DNA of 64,000 nucleotides from JACDAE01 sp963717195 (GCA_963717195.1 CAVQVR010000014.1:38939-102938); one strand, 5' to 3'. Positions 1 to 9,185 are shown, numbered from the stretch's first letter. Translations and numbers: made by a program. Notes: a model not told the origin generated them from the sequence alone.

Positions 1-2
1 TT

Positions 3-56
3 TATAATCCCGCCGTTGCCCACACGGATGTTCGTAGTTCTATTGACGATGGATAA
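3..56 (+). CDS. possible C-terminal tail of a gene entering from the left
   Basis: An open frame from the window edge reads YNPAVAHTDVRSSIDDG and then stops with TAA. It is only 17 codons, so no family can be assigned. The 137 bases between this stop and the next gene hold nothing I recognise. It may equally be chance. Confidence 0.22.
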   Translation, partial: YNPAVAHTDVRSSIDDG

Positions 57-193
57 TATACTACCAGCGTTATCATCGCGTCTTTTATCAATCTGATCAA
101 GAAAGATGAGGATATTATTACCCTACATATATTACAAATATCATTGCTCTATGAAATTCGTAAGAAATAAAAATGTATAGAAAGGTAATTCGT

Positions 194-1063
194 ATGTCAA
201 ATCGTCCCACGATGGCAATGAGAACAAGCAATCTTTCCGAAACCATCAAGTTCTGTGTAGACAGGCTTAGTTTCACTATGGTCGATCATTTGCCCTATGC
301 TGACATCGCGCACATCCTCGATGCGGATAATGATCTGCTTCTGTTAGCTGGTCCAACAGCGAAGGACGTTTCCCAATATCTGGACCCACCGTGCTTTGTT
401 TTTAAGCCAGGAGATACCATCAAATTCGGAGAGAATGACCTTGAGGCTCGACGTGCAGTACTGGCAGCAAAGGGTATTGATGATGTGCATATTAAAGAAG
501 GATTTTTAGGCGACCAGCAGTTGAACGTATCCGGTCCTGATGGCTACATCTTTGCCTTTCTCAAGAGAGCCCCACATGCACCTGAAGACGTGTTGGTAGA
601 GTACGAAGACGCTCCACAGAAACTGGAGATGGCACTGAAAGGACTCTCAGAAAGCGCTCTTGATCTTTCAACTGCACCTGATCAATGGTCTATTCGCAAG
701 ATCGTTCATCATCTTGCCGAGAGCAAATCGCTATTTATGATGCAGATCAAAACTGCTTTGGCCGAGTCAGGCGCGGTGTATATCCGTACTCCCTATAACC
801 AGGAAACGTGGCCTGAGACGCTCGATTATGCCGGACGAGCAATTGGGCCATCAGTTGCGTTAGTGAAAGCTATTCATAGTCATATCGCGCAACTATTGCA
901 ACATGTACCCAATTATGGGGAACGTTATGTTATGGCAAAAGCTATCGATGCAACCGACGAAGGACGGAAGAATACAGTAGGAGGTTGGCTGGAAGCAATG
1001 GCCGGGCATATCTGGGAACATTGCGAGGAGATTCGTGAGATCCGACGTATCCAAGGAGTCTAA
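194..1063 (+). CDS. VOC (glyoxalase/bleomycin-resistance-like) domain fused to a DinB-like domain
   Basis: The first ~125 residues resemble a vicinal-oxygen-chelate domain: an opening MAMRTSNLSETIKF strand and helix, and a closing VSGPDGYIFAFLKR strand. The remaining ~165 residues resemble a DinB/YfiT-type four-helix bundle, with WSIRKIVHHLAES near its start and HIWEHCEEIREI at the end, the His residues typical of its metal site. DinB-type proteins are often thiol-dependent metalloenzymes, but substrate and function here are unknown. An earlier in-frame ATG exists at 173; I prefer 194 because AGAAAGG lies 8 bases upstream. It is followed 30 bases later by rsmG, possibly co-transcribed. The domain order is an inference from motifs only. 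Confidence 0.78.
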   Translation: MSNRPTMAMRTSNLSETIKFCVDRLSFTMVDHLPYADIAHILDADNDLLLLAGPTAKDVSQYLDPPCFVFKPGDTIKFGENDLEARRAVLAAKGIDDVHIKEGFLGDQQLNVSGPDGYIFAFLKRAPHAPEDVLVEYEDAPQKLEMALKGLSESALDLSTAPDQWSIRKIVHHLAESKSLFMMQIKTALAESGAVYIRTPYNQETWPETLDYAGRAIGPSVALVKAIHSHIAQLLQHVPNYGERYVMAKAIDATDEGRKNTVGGWLEAMAGHIWEHCEEIREIRRIQGV

Positions 1064-1093
1064 ATGCGCTGAAAATAGGATAGGATAGGGGAA

Positions 1094-1816
1094 ATGGTGG
1101 AAGGTTTATCTAACGATTTTCTGGCTGGTTTGAGTCAGTCTGGTCTGAAGCTAAACGATCAGCAACTTGAGCAATTCTTGCGCTATCAACAAGAGCTACT
1201 TGCCTGGAATACACGCTTTAATCTAACTGCGATTACTGACCCACTGGAAGTGCAGGTAAAACACTTCCTCAATTCGTTGTCGTTATTAGCTGCATATGAT
1301 CAGCCGCAAACGCACCTGCTCGACATTGGTTCAGGAGCTGGTTTTCCGGGTCTACCTTTGAAAATAGTACGTCCGGAGTGGCGTATTACATTGCTGGAAG
1401 CGACCGGCAAGAAAGTGACGTTCCTGCGTCATATCATCGAGACCCTGCACCTTGAGGGTATTGTGGCGCTACAGGGACGCGCTGAGGAACTGGCTCATCA
1501 GACGGCGTATCGTGCGAAGTTTGATCTGGTAACGGCGCGTGCGGTTGCCTCGCTCTCAGCTTTGTTGGAGTACAGTGCGCCATATTGCCGTGTGGGTGGC
1601 TCTATTGTGTTGCCTAAGAAGGGTGATCTGGCGGATGAACTGGCGCACGGGAAACGTGCGGCAGGTCAAGTGGGAGCGGTGTTCGAGGCTAATATGGCTG
1701 TGAAGTTACCCAGGTTGATGGATGGGCGGCGTTTGCTTGTGTGGAAGCAGCAGAAAGCGTGTCCTGAGCAATATCCGCGTGCAGGAGCGGTAATGGCGAA
1801 GAAACCGCTCGGCTAA
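1094..1816 (+). CDS. rsmG: 16S rRNA (guanine-527-N7)-methyltransferase RsmG
   Basis: SAM-dependent methyltransferase that modifies G527 of 16S rRNA in the cytoplasm (formerly GidB). The family core is clear: FNLTAITDP before the fold, then LLDIGSGAGFPGLPLKI as the SAM-binding glycine loop (residues ~78-95), LLEATGKKVTFLRH as the second strand, and FDLVTARAVASLS. The length of 240 residues is normal for the family. A GGATAGG stretch and a GGGG lie just upstream of the ATG. It is not beside gidA/mnmG or parA/parB here, unlike many genomes, so position gives no further functional hint. Confidence 0.95.
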   Translation: MVEGLSNDFLAGLSQSGLKLNDQQLEQFLRYQQELLAWNTRFNLTAITDPLEVQVKHFLNSLSLLAAYDQPQTHLLDIGSGAGFPGLPLKIVRPEWRITLLEATGKKVTFLRHIIETLHLEGIVALQGRAEELAHQTAYRAKFDLVTARAVASLSALLEYSAPYCRVGGSIVLPKKGDLADELAHGKRAAGQVGAVFEANMAVKLPRLMDGRRLLVWKQQKACPEQYPRAGAVMAKKPLG

Positions 1817-2214
1817 TCAGAATAATATATTTATTTATCTTGTGTATTGCTGCGTTTACAAGGTCAATAAATATTGCATTTACCAAAAAAATAGTGTATA
1901 ATTAAAGGGTCCCATAAATATGTTTAGGGGGCATGTTCTTTACGTTATGTTCCTGACATGACTGACGCTTAACAAACATTTCTATCATTGGGAGCGTGGT
2001 TTCCGGGATGGTTCTGTTTGTCCTCTCACCTGTGCGCCCCTTTTTCTCCCTTTCGAGGTGACGATGCAATGGAAGGCGCATTTGTTATCGTGAGCGAGAA
2101 GCGTATCTGGACATATTTTTCTAATCCTGTCTCTCCATGCAGACATGAACTCTAGTGGAACTTAAATAGAGAAGAGAGCGGGCTTCGCACCTGTCTCAGG
2201 AGGAGTTATAAACC
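1817..2214 (+). other. non-coding interval with promoter and ~300-nt leader
   Basis: No convincing gene lies here. The left part is AT-rich and carries the promoter listed separately. From the predicted transcription start near 1909 to the start codon at 2215 there would be a leader of about 300 nt, long for a bacterial mRNA. I do not recognise a known riboswitch or T-box core in it. A strong AGGAGGAG ribosome site lies at 2198-2205. Confidence 0.5.
1874..1902 (+). promoter_or_regulatory. sigma70-type promoter, TTGCAT-N17-TATAAT
   Basis: TTGCAT at 1874-1879 and a perfect TATAAT at 1897-1902 are separated by 17 bases. It points towards the gene starting at 2215 and would give a transcript start near 1909. 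Confidence 0.72.
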
Positions 2215-2949
2215 ATGACCTATTCCCATAGAAACCTTGCTACAGAGCGGATCGAGGCGTGTCAGAAAGCGAAACAGATAACGGCCATATGCGAAGAACT
2301 CTCTATTTCAGTTGATCCTATTGACTGGCAAGGTTCTGGAATGCGGGCGTGGGTATCTGTGAATACAATCAAGATAGGTGATCTCATGGATCTCCGCTTA
2401 CAAGATAGCGCGGCTATTCTGCGTCGGGTTCAGATCAAGCTTCTTGAGCAGGCTGCGCTGCAAAGCATTCACGCGCAAGCAGGACTCAAGGTTTTGATGT
2501 GGAGCCCGGTTGATGTGGTACAGCCGCAGGAGTTTTTGAGCCTCTGGATCCTCACTCTGGAGACTGATGAGCGGGTCGCTATCGCTGAATATATCAAGGA
2601 TGGACAGCGTGTGTATGAGCCATATGCGTTCGATGTGAATAATAGAGAACAACTTGCAAAGCTCTTTGGCCCAATTCGTACAGGGGAATATCAACTTGGT
2701 GATACCGTCATTGTAGAGGAACATCAACGGAAATGCAGCGGGGAGATCGTCTATATTCTTCCTCCCGGCAAGGTGATCACGAACCGTAAATCTTCATCAA
2801 AGGGATACCACACCATTTCGGGAAAAGCGTATACGAACGACGCTTCAGCAAGGTATATGGTAGATTGTCACGACGGTTTCCCTCACCTGGTCAGCCAGTC
2901 GCAAATTACGACTGAAACAAGCGATGAAGTACCTCTCGCTACATTATAG
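2215..2949 (+). CDS. hypothetical protein with C-terminal SH3-like region
   Basis: I do not recognise this 244-residue protein. The middle (about residues 45-130) is mixed alpha/beta without known motifs. From about residue 158 the sequence YQLGDTVIVEEHQ...GEIVYILPPGK has the look of a small SH3/KOW-like barrel, a fold also seen in several other small proteins of this window. No signal peptide or membrane segment is visible, so it is probably cytoplasmic. The start is well supported by AGGAGGAG nine bases upstream. Its stop overlaps the end of the convergent GDSL gene by six bases. It is transcribed from its own promoter behind a long leader. Confidence 0.72.
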   Translation: MTYSHRNLATERIEACQKAKQITAICEELSISVDPIDWQGSGMRAWVSVNTIKIGDLMDLRLQDSAAILRRVQIKLLEQAALQSIHAQAGLKVLMWSPVDVVQPQEFLSLWILTLETDERVAIAEYIKDGQRVYEPYAFDVNNREQLAKLFGPIRTGEYQLGDTVIVEEHQRKCSGEIVYILPPGKVITNRKSSSKGYHTISGKAYTNDASARYMVDCHDGFPHLVSQSQITTETSDEVPLATL

Positions 2950-3675
2950 AGTGTTTGCGGGCCTGTTCTCAGTTGGTGGAAACGCTGCTAACAGGATTGG
3001 CCTGATACAGGCTGTCCAGAGTACATACCCCCGTGTATTGAGATGAATACCATCCCATCGAAAGATATCGCTCTTCACTTCACCCGACGCGTCGAGCATC
3101 GAAGGAACGACATCGATATAGTGCAAGCGGTTATCAGATGCACAGTACTTGCAAATCAGCGCGTTTGCTTCTTGCATGATAGGCCAGAATTGTTTTCTCC
3201 CTTTAGGGGGCTTGATCGAAATGAAATAGATGGGTACCTCTGGTAAGGTAGTGTGAATCTTCTCGCAAAATTGCTTGAAAGCTCCTGGTGCTTGTTCCGC
3301 AGTGAGATTGCCGAACGCGATATCGTTTTCACCAGCGTAGAAGACTACAGCCCGTGGAACATATGGGATCACAATGCGATCAGCATAGAAAGTCACCTGC
3401 CCAATCTGTGAGCCTCCGAAGCCACGATTGAGCACTGCGAGAGGTGCCATATCGTTTGCGAGCGTTTTCCAGAAACGAATACTTGAACTACCGGTGAAGA
3501 CGATGGGATGTGGTGGTGGCGGGGTACGCTGGTCGTCCGCTTCAAATGCACGGATTGCTTTTTCCCATACCTCAGGATCGCTGCTACTTATCCTGGCGAG
3601 GGCGCGTTGGTACAACAGGATCAGCGCGATAACTCCACTGGCTACCAGGAGAATCCCAAGAAGAAGATAGATCAT
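2944..3675 (-). CDS. membrane-anchored SGNH/GDSL-family hydrolase
   Basis: Residues 1-24 form a hydrophobic N-terminal helix (anchor or uncleaved signal), so the catalytic domain is probably outside the cell. SGNH blocks are visible: FTGSSSIRFW with the nucleophile serine (~residue 62), NRGFGGSQIGQV with the oxyanion glycine, FYAGENDI with the Asn, and DGIHLN near residue 208 with the Asp-x-x-His pair. The family includes esterases, lipases and carbohydrate acetylesterases; the substrate cannot be read from sequence. It starts 26 bases downstream of purA on the same strand and may be co-transcribed. Confidence 0.86.
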   Translation of the reverse strand: MIYLLLGILLVASGVIALILLYQRALARISSSDPEVWEKAIRAFEADDQRTPPPPHPIVFTGSSSIRFWKTLANDMAPLAVLNRGFGGSQIGQVTFYADRIVIPYVPRAVVFYAGENDIAFGNLTAEQAPGAFKQFCEKIHTTLPEVPIYFISIKPPKGRKQFWPIMQEANALICKYCASDNRLHYIDVVPSMLDASGEVKSDIFRWDGIHLNTRGYVLWTACIRPILLAAFPPTENRPANTL

Positions 3676-3701
3676 GATAATTTCCTTCTATTCGAGAAAC
3701 T

Positions 3702-5030
3702 CTACCTCATTGCATTTCTAGGATAACGTGCATCATACTCCGGTGTATTCAATACATCCATCACTTGAATTGTTTTGCCACGTTGAGGGCTGACCGAGAT
3801 CATAGCGATGGGCGTTTCCAGTAATTCCTCCAGGCGTTTGAGGTACGCTTTAGCGGCAGGTGGAAGATCATCGTAGTTGGAAATACCCGTAGTGCACGTT
3901 TGCCAGCCTGCGACTTCTTCATAAATGGGTTCACATGCAGCCAGATCACTAAGTGTGGCAGGGAGGCTATGGATCATTTGTCCACGTAGGTTGTATGCGG
4001 TACAGATCTTGATTGTTGGAAACGTATCAAGAACATCAAGTTTGGTGATGACAGCCACGTCCAGGCCGTTGAGTTGAGCTACAAAGCGACCCGCGACCGC
4101 GTCGAACCAGCCACAATGACGTTCGCGTCCATTATTCAAGCCATATTCAAGTCCACGTTCGCGCATTTCATAGCCAGTTGCATCAAAGAGCCCGGTCGGC
4201 ATTGGACCACTACCGATGCGTGTAATATAGGCTTTGTATACACCTATGACGCGATCAATTGAGCGTGGGGGAAGACCGGCACCAACCGCAGCGTTGGCTG
4301 CCATGGTCGATGACGATGTTACGAAAGGATAGGTGCCAAAGTCGATATCCAGAAGAGCACCCTGCGCACCTTCCAGGAGAACCGTTTTATGGTCAAAAAG
4401 AGCATCATGCAGCATTTTCTGCGTATCAGCAATGTGTGGGCGCAAGTGAAGGCCATAACCGAAATACTCACCGTGGATTTCTTCGAGAGAGAGAGGCGGT
4501 TGATTGTAAATTTGTGTGATCATGCGATTTTTCTGGTGGAGGATAGTAGAAAGCTTGGCGCGGAAGGTATCAACGTCCAGCAGATCGGCCATACGAATGC
4601 CGGTGCGTGCATGTTTATCGACATAGGCAGGTCCAATGCCACGCTGAGCGCTATCAAGTTTGTCGGCACCGCGAGCCTCTTCCTCAAGACGGTCGAGTAA
4701 AAAGTGATACGGCATAACGACATGTGCCCGCTCGCTGATGTAGAGGCGGGACATATCCACACCTTTATTCTGCAAGTCTTCCATTTCGGCGATCAAGCCT
4801 TTGGGGTCGACCACAACGCCATTGCCAATAATACATGTGGTATCGGGGGAGAGGATACCTGAGGGGACAAGGCTAAATGAGAATTCGCCTTTTTCATGGA
4901 CGACGCGGTGTCCCGCATTACTGCCGCCCTGGTATCGTACAACGAGGTCGGTTCGCATCGCAAGTTCGTCGACGATCTTCCCTTTTCCTTCATCTCCCCA
5001 TTGTGCTCCGATAACTGCAACTACCACCAT
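3702..5030 (-). CDS. purA: adenylosuccinate synthetase
   Basis: Catalyses GTP-dependent joining of IMP and aspartate to adenylosuccinate, the first committed step to AMP. Diagnostic motifs are present: GAQWGDEGKGK at the N-terminus (GTP/Asp loop), GGSNAGH, QRGIGPAY, and NGRERHCGWFD. The 442-residue length matches the family. GAGGAAC lies just upstream of the start codon. It is in a same-strand run with the membrane-fused spermidine-synthase-like gene upstream (81-base gap) and the GDSL gene downstream. Nothing is odd in the sequence. Confidence 0.97.
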   Translation of the reverse strand: MVVVAVIGAQWGDEGKGKIVDELAMRTDLVVRYQGGSNAGHRVVHEKGEFSFSLVPSGILSPDTTCIIGNGVVVDPKGLIAEMEDLQNKGVDMSRLYISERAHVVMPYHFLLDRLEEEARGADKLDSAQRGIGPAYVDKHARTGIRMADLLDVDTFRAKLSTILHQKNRMITQIYNQPPLSLEEIHGEYFGYGLHLRPHIADTQKMLHDALFDHKTVLLEGAQGALLDIDFGTYPFVTSSSTMAANAAVGAGLPPRSIDRVIGVYKAYITRIGSGPMPTGLFDATGYEMRERGLEYGLNNGRERHCGWFDAVAGRFVAQLNGLDVAVITKLDVLDTFPTIKICTAYNLRGQMIHSLPATLSDLAACEPIYEEVAGWQTCTTGISNYDDLPPAAKAYLKRLEELLETPIAMISVSPQRGKTIQVMDVLNTPEYDARYPRNAMR

Positions 5031-5111
5031 GATATGTTCCTCTTTGCTTTCTAGGCTCTGTTAGCATGAGTGCCGTGACGCATTACTCCAAAGATTTAGG
5101 GCATGTCAATA

Positions 5112-6617
5112 CTAGGGTTGCTGAATGTAATTCAACAGTAACTGATCTGTAATTTGTTCGATGGGTGCCCGGTCGTCTGTGAAGACTATGCCTCCATTGG
5201 CGTGACCTTCCGTGACAACAGGTAATACTTCGTTGGCTACCTGTCCCATGGTAGTGTCTGGTGAGAACTGCGTGAGGTTCGTACGAAATGTCTCGATTGA
5301 GGTTGGCTGTAATGTTGCCATAACCTCGGTGTTAAACGTGCCTGGGACGTTGAACGTGTAGACACTCGGGAAGACCTGCTTCAGCGTGTTCACAAATGCC
5401 TGTACCAGTCTGAAGTCATGGGTGGTATGTGCTGTATTGAGGACAACTACCCCGTCTGGTGACAGATGAGAACGAATCTGGCTGAAGAACTCGCGCGTAG
5501 TGAGTTGAAAAGGAATATATGGTTGTTGAAAGGCATCAATGGCAACAACGTCATAGTGTTCTTGCGTCGTAGCGAGGAAGGCACGTCCGTCCTGGACGTA
5601 GACATGCAGGTTAGGTTCATTCATATCGAAGTACTTACGTCCTACATTGACGATAGAAGGATCTATCTCAGCACCGTCGATAGGCACAGGACCATAGACC
5701 TGAGTAAATTGCCGTGCGATGGTTCCGGCGGCCAGTCCGATAATACCAACGCGATGAAGCTTCTGGGCAGTGAAGCCCGCATTAAAATAAGGTGCGGCCA
5801 GAAAATAATCCCAGTACCATCCAGTGAGTACTCTACCAGGGTCGGGATAATAAATAGAGTGAATAGCATCTCCTTCGTTCAAAATGAGTTGCCGCGTTCC
5901 ATCGGGGAGCTGGGTGACCTGGATATAGTTATAGAGTGATTCCTGATTATAGATAAGATCTGGAATATTTTTGAGGGGTCCCAGTGGGAGGAGCAAGGCG
6001 ATCAAGACAAGAATAAAAGCGAGTCGCCAGTAAGAACGGAGATTCCAGAGCGAGGCTGCAAAGAGCAGAGCGCCGAAGATCAGAAAGGTACGTCGCACGC
6101 CAAAGGTCGGGATAAGCCATAGGACTGGCAAAAATGCGCCCAGAATGCTACCAAACGTGGAGATTGCATAGAGAGAACCGCTTGTACGCCCGCTTTGCTC
6201 TACCTGTTGTGTCATAAGGCGAATAGCGTACGGCGATACCAGGCCCAGAAGTGTCACTGGAATGGCGAAAAGTAGCACCGTGCCAAGTAATGAACTGAGG
6301 AAGGCGCTGACCGATACTTGTGCAAGGGCCTGAACCGACCAGGAAAGTATACCCTGGCTGACGAAGGGGATCAGCGACGTCGTGAGTGCCGCAGCTGCTG
6401 TAATAATGCAGAGAACCTGTGTTGAGGGATAGCGGTCAGCGAGGCGACCACCAAGAAAGTAGCCAATGGTCAGATAGATCAGGATAAGGCCGATAAGAAC
6501 CGCCCAGATATAGAGAGAGGTTCCAAAGTATGCTCCTAACAGGCGTGAAGCGCACATTTCAAGTGCAAGGCTAGTCATGCCACTGATGAAGACCTGTGCA
6601 ATGAGAAAATATTTCAC
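5112..6617 (-). CDS. fused membrane domain/spermidine-synthase-like protein
   Basis: About residues 1-215 are multiple hydrophobic helices resembling half of an MFS-like membrane domain. The C-terminal ~250 residues are a Rossmann-like aminopropyltransferase fold: VGIIGLAAGTIARQF (SAM-type glycine loop), IDGAEIDPSIVNVGRKYF, and YDVVAIDAFQQPYIP. This architecture is known as fused MFS/spermidine synthase; true polyamine activity is often unproven for such proteins. It follows the zinc-ribbon membrane gene by 18 bases on the same strand, suggesting one operon. Confidence 0.85.
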   Translation of the reverse strand: MKYFLIAQVFISGMTSLALEMCASRLLGAYFGTSLYIWAVLIGLILIYLTIGYFLGGRLADRYPSTQVLCIITAAAALTTSLIPFVSQGILSWSVQALAQVSVSAFLSSLLGTVLLFAIPVTLLGLVSPYAIRLMTQQVEQSGRTSGSLYAISTFGSILGAFLPVLWLIPTFGVRRTFLIFGALLFAASLWNLRSYWRLAFILVLIALLLPLGPLKNIPDLIYNQESLYNYIQVTQLPDGTRQLILNEGDAIHSIYYPDPGRVLTGWYWDYFLAAPYFNAGFTAQKLHRVGIIGLAAGTIARQFTQVYGPVPIDGAEIDPSIVNVGRKYFDMNEPNLHVYVQDGRAFLATTQEHYDVVAIDAFQQPYIPFQLTTREFFSQIRSHLSPDGVVVLNTAHTTHDFRLVQAFVNTLKQVFPSVYTFNVPGTFNTEVMATLQPTSIETFRTNLTQFSPDTTMGQVANEVLPVVTEGHANGGIVFTDDRAPIEQITDQLLLNYIQQP

Positions 6618-6635
6618 TCGTTCTCCATTCTACTA

Positions 6636-7892
6636 CTATTGGGCGGTTGGCAAGAACTGGAACTTGACGAGCATATTTACAAAGTACTGTTGTTTTACTG
6701 CATCAAACTGGTTGTTTGTATCGGGTGCCTGCAATTCAATGATGTAGGCTTTGCCCTGGTAAACGGTTGCATATACTTCAACGTGTATGGGCTGATTCTG
6801 AGTATCATTATAGTCCATTGCGATAGCGTACCAGGGTGCGCCACCGATTGTAGCGTTTGCACTCGCAGGTGGTGTAGGGGCTGTATAACCAGGTTGTGAG
6901 CCAAAGGTGCTCTGTACGTCATTCATAAGGACATCATTTGGTGCGGAGCCGGTTGGACCAGGGACTTTGAACGATGCATAAACATTCGGTATTGTTGAGT
7001 TAGTGAATTGAACACCGGGACTGTTCGTGGCGGGTGCTCCCAGCCAGGTGAGTGGGAATTCCGTCGTAAAACCGTACTGGTTACAATTTGCGCCACACCA
7101 TGCGAAGCCTGCATCCGGCGCGGGAGTTGGAACCGGCGAAGGAGTTGGTGAAGGCGTCGGCGCTGACGTAGGCGTTGGTGCCGGAACCGAAGTTGGTACC
7201 GTTGTAGGGGCTACGTTTGGTACGGCAGTGGACTGATTTGTGTTGGGGCGATTCAGAAACGCGAAAGTTGTAATAGTGACTGCACCAAGCAGGATCACGA
7301 TCAGTGTAATGCAAACGATCAAGATAACTTGATTATTCTGCTTTTGCGGTGGGGGAGGAAGTTTCCCCTGGGGTCCATACTGGTATCCTTGCCCTGTGCC
7401 GAATGGATGCTGCGTTGGCATAGGACCGGCATAATTTCCGGTCTGGAAAGGGTACATAGCTGGGGTAGCCTGTGGAGTAAACTGGCTCCGATCTGGATAG
7501 CTGGCAGGCAGTGCTGTCCCTGGAAAGCCCGGTTGTCTATATCCTGGCAGCAGACCGGAGTTCGCGCTTTGTATAGGAGACATAGCTTCAGTCGCGTCAT
7601 GGTAAAAGCCTGTTTGCTGATAAGGGCTGGCGGGCGTCGGTGGTGCAGAATTGGGTGCAGCAGGAACATTGGTGAATTGTGTTTGAGCAGGTGTAAATGG
7701 TCCTGGTTGATAACTATTGGGTGAAGAGCCGGCTCCATATGCTGCAGTGCTGAGAAGTCCAGAACGTGGTGAAGGCGCATTCATTCTATTGGGCGCTTGA
7801 TATCCTGGTGGCATTGCTAGAGCGGGGGTACCGCATTGCCCACAGAATGCCTCGCCCGGCGTTAACGCATTACCACACGTTGGACATTTCAT
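6636..7892 (-). CDS. zinc-ribbon, proline-rich, single-pass membrane protein
   Basis: Starts with a zinc ribbon (MKCPTCGNALTPGEAFCGQCG, two CxxC pairs). A Pro/Gln/Gly-rich disordered stretch of ~160 residues follows, then one membrane helix (about residues 188-212), a Thr/Pro/Ala linker with repeats of the type TPTS/APTP, and a C-terminal domain of ~150 residues that starts with two Cys near AWCGANCNQYGF. That domain has the look of small PsbP-like/lipoprotein-type extracellular domains, but I cannot name it. The layout suggests a cytoplasmic ribbon and an outside sensor-like domain. A second gene with the same plan but a different outer domain lies at 11950. Confidence 0.8.
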   Translation of the reverse strand: MKCPTCGNALTPGEAFCGQCGTPALAMPPGYQAPNRMNAPSPRSGLLSTAAYGAGSSPNSYQPGPFTPAQTQFTNVPAAPNSAPPTPASPYQQTGFYHDATEAMSPIQSANSGLLPGYRQPGFPGTALPASYPDRSQFTPQATPAMYPFQTGNYAGPMPTQHPFGTGQGYQYGPQGKLPPPPQKQNNQVILIVCITLIVILLGAVTITTFAFLNRPNTNQSTAVPNVAPTTVPTSVPAPTPTSAPTPSPTPSPVPTPAPDAGFAWCGANCNQYGFTTEFPLTWLGAPATNSPGVQFTNSTIPNVYASFKVPGPTGSAPNDVLMNDVQSTFGSQPGYTAPTPPASANATIGGAPWYAIAMDYNDTQNQPIHVEVYATVYQGKAYIIELQAPDTNNQFDAVKQQYFVNMLVKFQFLPTAQ

Positions 7893-8024
7893 TGTTTAAC
7901 CTCACTAGTGGTTGTCTCTGACGTTTTTTATGATCGTCGCACGGTACATTATAGCTGATAACTCTGCTGATGGCTAGAGGGGTCCCCTTGCAATGGTAAT
8001 TCTTTGACGACTCCAAAGGATGCT

Positions 8025-8546
8025 TCAGCTATCCCGTCTCACTCCAGGCGGTGCTTTTTCCTCAGCCTGCTCCAGTTGAATACGTACTTTGCATAATCCT
8101 TCCTGTTCATAATGATGATATGCAATCATTGATGTAGCAATGCTCTGTGCGAGACACTGCTGCTCAAACTCTTTGTTAAAGGGTCCACAGATGATCAGCC
8201 AGACCCAGGGAATGTGTTGCTGCTGATTGACGCGCTGCATATTCTCGCGATCTGTGTTGCTGGCACGAGCAAACCCTGTAGGATGGCTGTGATAAACGCC
8301 GATAATCTGGTCTGGATAGGTAAGTTCAATCATGAGTAACTCTTCTGGATCAAATTCAAAATAGACGGGGGAGGAGAAGATGTTACGGAGTGGATGGACC
8401 TGTTCGACATGCCAGTTATTCTGTGCATCAAGTGTTCCTAAGAGGACACCACAGGCTTCAATGTGTGGCCGTTGAGCGATGTCTCTGTATATTTTGCGCA
8501 AGGCTTCATTGTTAAGAGTGACCTGCGCATTTGCTGTTTTTGTCAT
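8025..8546 (-). CDS. JAMM/MPN-domain metalloprotease-like protein (M67)
   Basis: The 173-residue protein carries the complete JAMM zinc motif: Glu in HIEACGVLLG near residue 31, then HSHPTGFARASNTD, which fits HxHx(10)D. Such proteins cleave isopeptide or peptide bonds next to ubiquitin-like modifiers or process sulfur-carrier proteins such as CysO/ThiS. No ubiquitin-like protein, E1 or sulfur-carrier gene is nearby, so the partner is unknown. The C-terminal tail after ~residue 150 is charged and probably flexible. It reads away from a hairpin that separates it from the LURP-one gene. Confidence 0.85.
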   Translation of the reverse strand: MTKTANAQVTLNNEALRKIYRDIAQRPHIEACGVLLGTLDAQNNWHVEQVHPLRNIFSSPVYFEFDPEELLMIELTYPDQIIGVYHSHPTGFARASNTDRENMQRVNQQQHIPWVWLIICGPFNKEFEQQCLAQSIATSMIAYHHYEQEGLCKVRIQLEQAEEKAPPGVRRDS

Positions 8547-8650
8547 ATATCAGTTGTATAAAACGGCTTCTATACCGCCTGCCTCCAACTTCTCGTAGGG
8601 ATCATATTTGGGCTTACTCAAAGACGTAATAACTCCAAAGAATTGTAGAA

Positions 8651-8675
8651 GGCACGAGATCAAAAATCTCGTGCC
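8651..8675 (-). terminator. hairpin, probably terminating the LURP-one/HAD transcript
   Basis: Perfect 10-bp arms GGCACGAGAT and ATCTCGTGCC around a 5-base loop. It lies 19 bases beyond the stop of the minus-strand LURP-one gene. The U-tract after it is weak. Confidence 0.6.
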
Positions 8676-8693
8676 GCCAGGCTAATTATGGTG

Positions 8694-9185
8694 TTATTTT
8701 TCCTCATGATGTTCTTTTACCATCTCAATGACCACCGCCAGAGCGATGACAAAGGGAGCATCAACTCCGGGTGCGACATCAACGGCGTAGCTATCGCGGA
8801 AGATGGAGAACTGGCGTCCAATCTGTGCCAGCAGGTTACCATTGTCATCGCTTACGGTAAAATTCCAGCGCCAGATGTCGCCATCAACGTGAAAGACCAT
8901 GCCATTGTCACCCTGGACTTTGAAGCGTTCGCCGAAGAGACGCCACTGTTCGTGGATACTTGCCCAATGCTGGTCACCGCGATAAATGTCGTAATGTGGT
9001 AACAGTGAAAGGATGCGCTGCTTGATCTGCACCACTTCCTGACCACTGTAGAGATCATACATCAGGAGATTATCGCCGATATGAAAGAACTTGCCCCGTA
9101 TCTCAAACACGCCATTGCCTGCGTCGTCACGTACGATGAAAGCCTCGGTCAGGCTCCAGGCGCGTTCTCTGAGGTGGTAACGCAT
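8694..9185 (-). CDS. LURP-one-related (LOR) family protein
   Basis: The 163-residue protein starting MRYHLRERAW matches the LOR/YxjI family: opening strands, then EAFIVRDDAGNGVFEIRGKFF, LYSGQEVVQIKQRILSLLPHY, and a C-terminal hydrophobic helix around FVIALAVVIEMV. The fold resembles Tubby C-terminal domains with the helix buried in a 12-strand barrel. Function in bacteria is unknown. I chose the ATG at 9185 because AAGGAG sits seven bases upstream; a longer frame would run into the HAD gene. It follows the HAD gene by 25 bases and is probably co-transcribed. Confidence 0.84.
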   Translation of the reverse strand: MRYHLRERAWSLTEAFIVRDDAGNGVFEIRGKFFHIGDNLLMYDLYSGQEVVQIKQRILSLLPHYDIYRGDQHWASIHEQWRLFGERFKVQGDNGMVFHVDGDIWRWNFTVSDDNGNLLAQIGRQFSIFRDSYAVDVAPGVDAPFVIALAVVIEMVKEHHEEK

